Below the pieces are notes generated by a model. The model searched no databases. It saw nothing but the letters and a program-made list of their open reading frames with translations, and was not told the DNA's origin. This document shows, in pieces, positions 24,538 to 31,297 of a stretch of DNA of 62,024 nucleotides; within the stretch, counting starts at the first letter, position 1, and each line of letters opens with the position of its first letter. This DNA is from Alphaproteobacteria bacterium MarineAlpha9_Bin6. GTDB taxonomy: Bacteria > Pseudomonadota > Alphaproteobacteria > UBA7887. The stretch spans positions 1-62,024 of the forward strand of contig PTKE01000005.1 of assembly GCA_002937585.1 (NCBI GenBank), read 5' to 3'. The translations under genes and the position numbers were made by a program.

Positions 24538-25335
24538 ATGCCTCACTCAGCGTCTGTTAAGTCCTCTCAACTAGTGTTTACCGCACTCACCGGCCTGCCG
24601 TTGATCCGTGCCGGCGACGACCTGGTTGCATTAATTTTGGGTGAGTGCTCCGCAGCTGGTGAGAAACTGTGTGACGGTGATATTTTGGTTCTAGCTCAAA
24701 AAATTGTCTCGAAAGCAGAAGGGCGAGTGGTGGATTTAGCTAGTGTCACTCCTTCGGCGGCAGCTTTGGCGTTGGCCCAATCATCAAACAAGGATCCCCG
24801 TCTGGTTGAGGTGATTCTCACCGAATCAAACGAAGTAATTCGCCAAAGGGAGGGTGCACTCATCGTCGAGAACCGGCTCGGAGTTGTGCTGGCAAATGCT
24901 GGGGTCGATATGTCCAACGTGGATCAAGATGGTGGTGATGCCGTACTGCTTTTACCCGAAGATCCGGATCGAAGTTGTGCTCTCCTGAGGGAGGGAATAA
25001 AGCAACGTGCCGAGGTTGATGTTGGTGTCATGATTAACGATAGCCTTGGTCGTGCTTTTCGTAATGGCACCGCGGGGGCCGCGTTAGGGGTTGCAGGAGT
25101 GCCGACGTTGGTAGATCTGTCCGGAACACCTGACCTATTCGGACGGCCACTCAGAGTTACGCAGGTTGCTATTGCTGATGAGCTCGCCGCAGCGGCGTCT
25201 CTCTTGATGGGGCAGGCAAACGAGGGCCGACCAGTAGTTCTGGTGCGTGGATTCCAATGTCATGCGGCACCAGGAAAGGGGCAGGATTTAATCCGGGTTA
25301 AGGAGCAGGACTTGTTTCGTGAGCCTATACGATGA
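24538..25335 (+). CDS. cofE: F420-0:gamma-glutamyl ligase
   Basis: The 265-residue enzyme adds gamma-linked glutamates to F420-0 using GTP. Family marks are LTGLPLIRAGDDL, GDILVLAQKIVSKAEGRVVDL, VEVILTESNEVIRQ, GVVLANAGVDMSNVD, NDSLGRAFRNGTAGAALGVAG and VTQVAIADELAAAASLLMGQA. The length is that of stand-alone CofE. The C-terminal nitroreductase-like domain found in mycobacterial FbiB, which reduces dehydro-F420, is missing. The stop overlaps the cofD start (ATGA at 25332), so the two are translationally coupled. Confidence 0.94.
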   Translation: MPHSASVKSSQLVFTALTGLPLIRAGDDLVALILGECSAAGEKLCDGDILVLAQKIVSKAEGRVVDLASVTPSAAALALAQSSNKDPRLVEVILTESNEVIRQREGALIVENRLGVVLANAGVDMSNVDQDGGDAVLLLPEDPDRSCALLREGIKQRAEVDVGVMINDSLGRAFRNGTAGAALGVAGVPTLVDLSGTPDLFGRPLRVTQVAIADELAAAASLLMGQANEGRPVVLVRGFQCHAAPGKGQDLIRVKEQDLFREPIR

Positions 25336-26300
25336 TTCTTGCTTTGGCCGGGGGTGTAGGCGGTGCAAAGTTGGCAAATGGCTTCGCAAAAATCCTCGAT
25401 CCCGATCAATTGCTTGTCGTGGTTAATACCGGCGATGATTTTGAGCATTTCGGGTTTCCGATTTCGCCGGACCTCGACACAGTAACCTACACCTTGGCGG
25501 GAATGAACAATGCTGAGGCTGGATGGGGTCTCGCCGGTGAGAGCTGGGAATTTATGAATGCGCTTGAGCGTCTGGGTGGGGAAGGGTGGTTTCGCCTAGG
25601 GGACCAGGACCTTGCCACCCACGTAATGCGCGCTAAATTTCTTAATGAGGGACAAAATTTATCTGATGTAACCGCAAGGATCGCACGTCGGTTTGGAATT
25701 TTACATCCAATTGTGCCGATGAGTGATCAACGAGTTCGGACCGTTGTTGAAACTGAAACAGGCAAAATGCCGTTCCAAATTTATTTTGTCCGTGAGCGGT
25801 GTGTCCCAGTGACTAAACACATACATTATGAAGGCGCAAACGAAGCTGTTCCATCGGAAAAATTTGCGGCGGCTTTGGATCGCGACGATCTTAGTTCAAT
25901 TATAATTTGTCCTTCTAACCCGTTATTGAGTGTTGCTCCGATCTTGGCGTTGCCAGAAGTAAGGGGGCGGTTGATTTCACATAATGCTCCGGTGATTGCT
26001 GTATCCCCAATCATAGGTGGGGAAACAGTGAAAGGGCCTGCGGCTAAAATTTTCAGAGAACTTGATCTTGAGGTGTCGGCGCTCGGTGTTGCCCGGTATT
26101 ACGGAGATCTGCTTGATGGCATAGTAATTGATTCTAAGGATGCTGCTTTAGCGTCTAGCATATCTGAAGTCGGGCCCCAGACGTTGGCCACCCGAATTTT
26201 GATGCAGTCGTCGAGTGACCAGATTCAGCTAGCGCGCGAAGTTATGGAGTTTTCCAAACTCCTTTCACGGCGAGATGACCGCGGCGTCGGTGAAACATGA
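25332..26300 (+). CDS. cofD: LPPG:FO phospholactate transferase
   Basis: The 322-residue enzyme transfers the phospho-acid moiety from a GDP-activated intermediate onto FO, forming F420-0 (or its dehydro or glycerate form). Visible are ILALAGGVGGAKLANGF at the N-terminus, VVNTGDDFEHFGFPISPDLDTV, WGLAGESW, WFRLGDQDLATHVMR, PMSDQRVRTVV, ICPSNPLLSVAPIL, VIAVSPIIGGETVKGPAAKI and VARYYGDLLDGIVID. All are typical of CofD/FbiA. Overlaps on both sides (ATGA at 25332 and at 26297) tie it to cofE and cofC. Confidence 0.95.
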   Translation: MILALAGGVGGAKLANGFAKILDPDQLLVVVNTGDDFEHFGFPISPDLDTVTYTLAGMNNAEAGWGLAGESWEFMNALERLGGEGWFRLGDQDLATHVMRAKFLNEGQNLSDVTARIARRFGILHPIVPMSDQRVRTVVETETGKMPFQIYFVRERCVPVTKHIHYEGANEAVPSEKFAAALDRDDLSSIIICPSNPLLSVAPILALPEVRGRLISHNAPVIAVSPIIGGETVKGPAAKIFRELDLEVSALGVARYYGDLLDGIVIDSKDAALASSISEVGPQTLATRILMQSSSDQIQLAREVMEFSKLLSRRDDRGVGET

Positions 26301-26932
26301 GCGTGGTTGCGATTATTCCCGTGCGTTCGTTAATCGATGGAAAGACCCGGCTTGCACCGGTGCTCGATGGGGCGGAGCGTTACAAATTCAGTGCGCGTTT
26401 ACTAGCTCATACTCTGCGTACGACCGCAGCCTTAGCTGTTAATACCATGGTGGTTAGCCGGTGCCTGGAGGCACGCGAGATGGCCCATGCGTCCGGTGCA
26501 CACAATTTGTTTGAGGTAACTCGCGGTGGTCTGAATCCCGCTCTGAACAGGGCCTCTAAAGTAGCCCGCGCGCGCGGAGCGGCGCGGATTTTGGTTCTGC
26601 CGGCAGATTTACCATTTGTTTGTCTTGATGACCTTCATACTTTGATTTGGCATGCCGGGCGGGCAGGTGCTGCTATTGCGCCGGACCAACTTCGGGATGG
26701 AACAAACGCATTGTGCATACCGGCGGGGCATTCGTTCCGCTTTCGGTTTGGCGTAGGAAGCTTTTTTAGGCACCAACGTGAAGCAGGGAAGGTTGGTTTG
26801 GATATGGCAGTGGTTTGTCGTCCGTCGCTCGCTTTCGATGTTGACTGGCCCAATGACTTTTCCCAACTAAAAGCGTTGGAGGAACGCAATCGTGGCACCC
26901 ATTTCACAGCAGGTTTACAGAACACGACGTAG
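26297..26932 (+). CDS. cofC: Phospholactate (or analogue) guanylyltransferase
   Basis: The 211-residue nucleotidyltransferase activates 2-phospholactate, phosphoenolpyruvate or 3-phosphoglycerate with GTP for CofD. Seen are AIIPVRSLIDGKTRLAPVLD (nucleotide-binding loop with Lys and Arg), ARILVLPADLPFVCLDDLHTL with its metal-binding Asp, DGTNALCIPA, FRFGVGSFFRHQREA, and the closing FDVDWPNDFSQLKAL. This pattern is CofC/FbiD. Which C3 acid is used cannot be read from the sequence here. It is the last gene of the run; a convergent LLM gene ends one base beyond it. The C-terminal 20 residues are not conserved. Confidence 0.93.
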   Translation: MSVVAIIPVRSLIDGKTRLAPVLDGAERYKFSARLLAHTLRTTAALAVNTMVVSRCLEAREMAHASGAHNLFEVTRGGLNPALNRASKVARARGAARILVLPADLPFVCLDDLHTLIWHAGRAGAAIAPDQLRDGTNALCIPAGHSFRFRFGVGSFFRHQREAGKVGLDMAVVCRPSLAFDVDWPNDFSQLKALEERNRGTHFTAGLQNTT

Positions 26933-26933
26933 C

Positions 26934-27887
26934 TCAGTTCCCAATTTTGGGCATTACCTCGCTGGCAAAATGGTCCATCCTTTCCTTCGTCTCTGATACG
27001 GTTGCGCCAAAACAGTTAACTAAAATCATTTTAACACCGCTGTTTTTTAACCAACCAATGTCACCGGCAACATCCTCCGCATTGCCAGTAAAGGCGCGTC
27101 GCGTGCCGTCACGAGTTTCGGGTTCCTCCCGATACCAGTTCGTGAAGTAAGCGAGCTCTACGGCTGCTGGATCGCGGTTGGCCTCGGCAAGATATGTTCG
27201 GAGTTTGGTCAGCGCGGCGGAAAAGCGTTCCTGGGTATCGAGAGGGTAACGAGGATTTGAACCGATGGGAAACCACCCGTCGGCGAGTCGTGCCGCGCGG
27301 CGCAGTGCAGCGTCACTTTCGCCGCCGATCCAAATTGGGGGATGAGGTTTTTGCACCGGCTTGGGTTCGAAAATGATGCTTGAAAAGCGATTATATGCGC
27401 CATCAAATTCCGGTGTATCTTTGGTCCAGAGTTCACGGAAAACGTCAATAAATTCATCCGTGACCTTGCCGCGTTCTTTGAATGGAGGTGCGCCAATTGC
27501 TTCAAACTCCTCTCGCATCCAGCCAGTACCGCAACCTACTGTAAGGCGCCCATTTGAGAGGACATCAATCGAAGCAAGTATCTTGGCAGTTAACACTGCG
27601 CTTCGGTGCGGTACGACCATGACCGAAGTAAGTAGTCGAGCCTTGTCCGTAACCGCGGCGATGAAGGTCAGAGTCGTCAGTTGATCGAGCCAACCATTGT
27701 GTGCACGCAGTGGGAACTCGCCAGTCTGGCTATAAGGGTAGGTGGATTCAATATCTTCCGGAATTATGATGTGGTCCGGCGCTGATAAATAATTGCACCC
27801 CTTGGTCTCTCCATATTGCGCGAGAGCTGTGATGTCGGCCTTGTTAGCCATTGGGCCTAAAGACGGCATGACAAATCCGAATTCCAT
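26934..27887 (-). CDS. LLM-class oxidoreductase, probable F420-dependent (TIGR03619-like)
   Basis: The 317-residue luciferase-like protein is paralogous to the one at 18189-19139. Shared blocks include YLSAPDHIIIPEDI, YPYSQTGEFP, LLTSVMVVPHRSAVLTAKI, VGCGTGWMREEFEAIGAPPF, IIFEPKPVQ, WIGGESDAALRRAARLADGWFPIGSNPRYPLDT and RDPAAVELAY. The start ATG at 27887 follows a perfect AAGGAG at good spacing. It converges on cofC and shares an upstream region with the PPOX gene. The two paralogues differ most in the C-terminal third, which suggests different substrates. F420 is inferred from the neighbourhood. Confidence 0.88.
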   Translation of the reverse strand: MEFGFVMPSLGPMANKADITALAQYGETKGCNYLSAPDHIIIPEDIESTYPYSQTGEFPLRAHNGWLDQLTTLTFIAAVTDKARLLTSVMVVPHRSAVLTAKILASIDVLSNGRLTVGCGTGWMREEFEAIGAPPFKERGKVTDEFIDVFRELWTKDTPEFDGAYNRFSSIIFEPKPVQKPHPPIWIGGESDAALRRAARLADGWFPIGSNPRYPLDTQERFSAALTKLRTYLAEANRDPAAVELAYFTNWYREEPETRDGTRRAFTGNAEDVAGDIGWLKNSGVKMILVNCFGATVSETKERMDHFASEVMPKIGN

Positions 27888-28011
27888 TAAAATCTCCTTT
27901 TAAGAGCTAACCGGGCGAGCCCTACCGTATGAAAACTCAAGTACTACGTTCAATGTATCAATATTTCCTGAAGGAAAATCTTGCACCTAAATTACCGTGC
28001 TACGATGCTGG

Positions 28012-28029
28012 GTATTGCAACAGCAATAC
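28012..28029. promoter_or_regulatory. Perfect inverted repeat between divergent F420-linked genes
   Basis: GTATTGC at 28012-28018 and GCAATAC at 28023-28029 form a perfect seven-base repeat around AACA. It lies in the 184-base gap between the divergent LLM and PPOX genes, 43 bases before the PPOX start. A second small repeat (TTTCC/GGAAA, 27964-27977) is nearby. It could be an operator for a dimeric repressor controlling both genes, or a leader hairpin; there is no direct proof. Confidence 0.35.
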
Positions 28030-28071
28030 GTGGTTTCCAATTCTATGAATTAGGATCTACTTTGGCCGATC

Positions 28072-28497
28072 ATGTTTACCTCCGTGGAGCGAAAATTTGT
28101 TGAGCGCCTCCGAGTGGGCCGCCTGGCGACTGCTGATGCAGGCGGTGCCCCCCATGTGGTGCCAGTTTGTTTCGCATCCGAAGGCAACAACATATATATC
28201 ACGATTGACGAAAAACCGAAGGGAGCTTCGCCTAAGGGGCTCAAGCGGTTGCGTAACATCAGAGAAAACCCGCAAGTCGCGATCGTTATCGACGAGTATG
28301 AGGAAGACTGGTCGCGCTTGGCCTGGGTGCTTTTCCGAGGTTATGCAGAGATTCTTGAAAATGGTGATGAACACGCGTGGGCCCAAGATCTGCTTCGTGG
28401 TCGTTACCCGCAAATGCGTGGGATGACCCTAGAATCCCTGCCCGTAATAGCAGTGCGACTGAGCAAAGTAACGAGTTGGGGCGATTTAAACGCGTAA
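28072..28497 (+). CDS. PPOX-class F420-dependent oxidoreductase (TIGR03668/Rv0121-like)
   Basis: The 141-residue split-barrel protein has FVERLRVGRLATADAGGAPHVVPVCFA at the start, NNIYITIDEKPKG, LKRLRNIRENPQVAIVIDEYEEDWSRLAWVLFRGYAEIL, and LLRGRYPQMRGM. The sequence fits the Rv0121 subgroup of flavin/deazaflavin oxidoreductases, which bind F420. Such proteins often reduce ring systems or alkenes, but this one's substrate is unknown. It lies about 1.1 kb beyond cofC, divergent from the LLM gene, and supports F420 use in this cell. The VOC gene follows it by 81 bases. Confidence 0.9.
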   Translation: MFTSVERKFVERLRVGRLATADAGGAPHVVPVCFASEGNNIYITIDEKPKGASPKGLKRLRNIRENPQVAIVIDEYEEDWSRLAWVLFRGYAEILENGDEHAWAQDLLRGRYPQMRGMTLESLPVIAVRLSKVTSWGDLNA

Positions 28498-28578
28498 CCT
28501 CTGAACCCGTGCTTGCGGAGTGATTGATTTTCAGAAAAGATTGACCTTCACTACTAATTTTTTTGGCGGAGGAAAGCC

Positions 28579-29010
28579 ATGCCGCTCGAGGTGATGGAAC
28601 ACTTTAACATCCGAGCTTCCAACATGGAGGCTACCAAAGATTTTTACTGCGATGTGCTGGGCATGCGCGTTGGCGAACGACCGCCTTTCGATTTCCCGGG
28701 GTACTGGATTTATTTAGGTGAGACAGCTTGTGTCCATTTAATTACTGCTGACTCTAACCCGGCTATGGAAAGCTATATTGGTGCGAAGGAAGGGACCTTA
28801 GAGGGGTCGGGCGCTATAGACCACGTTGCCTTTCGAGGTAGTGATGTGGGAGCGTTTGTTGCTAAGGCCAAGGCCCATAATGCGGAAATGATTCATCGTA
28901 AAGTCCCGGAATTTGGTATCCACCAGATATTTATCAAAGACCCAGACGGGATCACAATTGAACTTAACTTTCGTGGCGAAGATGCAAAGAACTTCGATCC
29001 TGACGCCTGA
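28579..29010 (+). CDS. VOC-family (glyoxalase-like) protein
   Basis: The 143-residue protein has two beta-alpha-beta-beta-beta modules of the vicinal oxygen chelate fold. Seen are EHFNIRASNMEATKDFYCDVLGMRVGERP at the start, a metal-ligand type His in 'ACVHLI', AIDHVAFRGSDV, and a C-terminal IHQIFIKDPDGITIELNF with the usual final Glu. Members act as metal-dependent isomerases, dioxygenases or lyases, or as resistance proteins; the reaction is not determined. A GGAGG ribosome binding site precedes the ATG at 28579. It may be co-transcribed with the PPOX gene. Confidence 0.85.
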   Translation: MPLEVMEHFNIRASNMEATKDFYCDVLGMRVGERPPFDFPGYWIYLGETACVHLITADSNPAMESYIGAKEGTLEGSGAIDHVAFRGSDVGAFVAKAKAHNAEMIHRKVPEFGIHQIFIKDPDGITIELNFRGEDAKNFDPDA

Positions 29011-29344
29011 TTACTGCTCGGCTTCGTCAGTGACTCTGTTCATCAGGATTCTCGGTGCTCTGGGCACACGGGCGTATGGCAAAGTCGAGCGTGCTGAGTT
29101 TCTTTATCTTTAGGCGACAGAGATAAAGTAATGGGCTGTTCCAACGTACAGATCGACTTCGAGCCAAATATGGTTTAAGTCCGGCCGATCCAGAGGTTCG
29201 CTTGGGTCTTAATCCTGCGTGTACGCACGATTGAATTTAGGTCCGTTCGTACAGTACAAAGTTGGCAATGATTCCTTTAAATTCCGTCTTAGGTGGGAGT
29301 GCTGCAATATACTGGGGTCATCGTACTTATGGTTCGGCTTAGGC
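29011..29344. other. Intergenic stretch with one hairpin
   Basis: This 334-base gap separates the VOC gene from the convergent MORN gene. CTTTATCT at 29102-29109 and AGATAAAG at 29121-29128 form a perfect eight-base stem with an 11-base loop, 92 bases after the VOC stop. It lacks a T-run, so it is at most a weak terminator. No coding pattern was recognised in the rest. Confidence 0.4.
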
Positions 29345-30004
29345 TTAGCGGTTCGACCGTGGTGTGAGCTCTGGTGGTGCTTCCCCAGGGGCATATTGGT
29401 CTCCATTAACCCATGCGCCTTGCTGAAATTGCCCGGACCAAATTCTTCCGTCGGTAAATGTGACAACTCCATACCCGTCCATTTTATCGTATTTCCATTC
29501 GCCAACATACGTCCTTCCGTTTGACCATGTGTAAGTGCCATGACCATGGGATAAGCCGGCAAGAAACTCACCAACGTATTGATGGCCGTCTGGCCATATG
29601 TGGGTACCGTAACCTTCCGGTTTGCCGAATTTAAATCCACCAACGTATATTTGCCCGTCTGTCCAAGTCCAAGTCCCCTCACCGTGCGGGTGATCATTTG
29701 TAAATTGGCCTACATATTTTAGGCCGTCGGGCCGCGTATGAGTCCCCCGGCCATGCCGTCTATCGTCCTTCCACGTACCAACATACTTTTGTCCGTTAGG
29801 CCACGTTAGGGTTCCTTGGCCGTGCCTCTTATCATTTTTCCATTCGCCAGAGTATTCACCCCCATCTGGGCCTGTCCATATGGCCTGGCAGTTGTGCCAT
29901 ACGTTTTCATGGGATGAATCGCATGGAGAAAGGCTCCAAGCATCTGGTGTTCCTGAGAAGGCGAAGATGAATGAAATGAGGGCTAAAAATGGAGCGCGGA
30001 TCAT
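29345..30004 (-). CDS. Secreted MORN-repeat protein
   Basis: About 219 residues follow the ATG at 30004. The N-terminus is a signal peptide (ALISFIFAFSGTPDAWS), so the protein is exported. Residues 50-200 contain about seven MORN repeats of 23 residues with the pattern Y-x-G-x-W/F-x-x-x-x-x-x-G-x-G-T/V, for example YSGEWKNDKRHGQGTLTW and YVGTWKDDRRHGRGTH. MORN sheets in bacteria are usually structural; the C-terminal 20 residues are Pro-rich and not repeat-like. A cysteine pair near residues 28 and 40 could form a disulfide. It is divergent from the TRAP transporter genes. Confidence 0.88.
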   Translation of the reverse strand: MIRAPFLALISFIFAFSGTPDAWSLSPCDSSHENVWHNCQAIWTGPDGGEYSGEWKNDKRHGQGTLTWPNGQKYVGTWKDDRRHGRGTHTRPDGLKYVGQFTNDHPHGEGTWTWTDGQIYVGGFKFGKPEGYGTHIWPDGHQYVGEFLAGLSHGHGTYTWSNGRTYVGEWKYDKMDGYGVVTFTDGRIWSGQFQQGAWVNGDQYAPGEAPPELTPRSNR

Positions 30005-30108
30005 CAATCAAGTTGAACACGTTGATGTTCGAAAATCAAACGGCGTAACTGATGGAATAGGTTATGCTATTGAGGCACAACTCTACAGATAAACGAACAG
30101 GACTATTA

Positions 30109-31104
30109 ATGACTCGCTACTCAATACTCAACGCTATCAGTCTTATTTTTGTCCTATTTTCCGCTGTGACAGCGCCGATCCGGGGAGCTGAGCTTACGGT
30201 CGAGCCAACACATGTGACGGTTACGGCCGGCTCAATCGGCGGTAGCTACTTTGTCATGAATACGGCGATGTTCGATATCTTCTCGAAGCACATAGAAGGA
30301 TTGGCATACGCAATTGTACCCGGCGGTTCGGTCGCCAATCCAATTGCTATCAACAAGGGTGATGCTCAATTTGGTCTTTCTTTTACGAATGATCTGAAGT
30401 CTGCCGTTATTGGACAAGCGCCATATTCCGAACCACTTACTGAAATACGCGCTATTGCCAATGTCGGTTTTGAGGCGCGGTTGCATGTTTTTGTAGCAAC
30501 GGAGCTCGGGGTGCAATCTATGGAGGAACTAGTTACAGAAAAACCAAAACTCAGGGTGGATACTGGTCCTCGCGGGACGGGCTCGGAGTTAGCGGCAAAA
30601 CGGGTGCTTGAATTACATGGTTACAGCTATGAGGATATTAGAAATCGCGGGGGACGGGTGATTCATTCGCAATTCCGCGAGATGGTTGATCGCTTGAAGG
30701 ACGGCCACTTAAACGCGTTAATGTACAATGATTTACTTGGCGCACCGCTGTTTGCTGATTTAGTGTCGTCTCGAGATGTTAAGTTGTTATCACTGGAGGA
30801 GCGTGTCATTGGAATTCTTGCCGGAGATTTTGGCTACACACCGGGGATCATTCCCGCCGGTACGTATAAGGGTCAAAATAGTGATATCGCCACTATCAAA
30901 CGCCACACGATCTTCATCTGTCACAAGGATATGGCAGAGGACCTAGTCTACGTGATGACGAAGTTAATGTTTGAGTATCGAGATGATTTGGCATTGGCGT
31001 ACCGCGCATTTAATATTGAAGAGGATAAGGCAGCGGCTGACCTTCCTCTGCAACTTCATCCTGGCTCGGAGCGCTATTATCGTGAGCGTGGTTTGATCCA
31101 GTAG
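30109..31104 (+). CDS. TAXI-type TRAP transporter substrate-binding protein
   Basis: About 331 residues follow the ATG at 30109, preceded by ACAGGA. A signal peptide ends near PIRGAE. The mature protein starts the TAXI fold with VTVTAGSIGGSYFVMNTAMFDIF (the T-A-x-I type opening), then VPGGSVANPIAINKGDAQFGLSFTNDL, RAIANVGFEARLHVFVA, VDTGPRGTGSELAAKRVLEL and FREMVDRLKDGHLNAL. It captures a periplasmic solute for the fused permease that follows 193 bases later. TAXI binding proteins take glutamate, 2-oxoglutarate or other organic acids; the ligand here is unknown. Confidence 0.9.
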   Translation: MTRYSILNAISLIFVLFSAVTAPIRGAELTVEPTHVTVTAGSIGGSYFVMNTAMFDIFSKHIEGLAYAIVPGGSVANPIAINKGDAQFGLSFTNDLKSAVIGQAPYSEPLTEIRAIANVGFEARLHVFVATELGVQSMEELVTEKPKLRVDTGPRGTGSELAAKRVLELHGYSYEDIRNRGGRVIHSQFREMVDRLKDGHLNALMYNDLLGAPLFADLVSSRDVKLLSLEERVIGILAGDFGYTPGIIPAGTYKGQNSDIATIKRHTIFICHKDMAEDLVYVMTKLMFEYRDDLALAYRAFNIEEDKAAADLPLQLHPGSERYYRERGLIQ

Positions 31105-31297
31105 GGGTGCCATCTCCGTTTTGAGTGGAGCGCCTTTACGGAATCCAACATCTGCTATTTTTAGGGCAGTGATGTCTGGTTCGATTCTGTTTTCTCATGA
31201 AAGGTCGATGTAAGTCGAGAATTGTTATTTGGGTCGAATTAGATTTTTGAATCGGCAGGAGGCTTCTGTTGTGAGGTCGTCTGGGTTGAAGGTTCTA

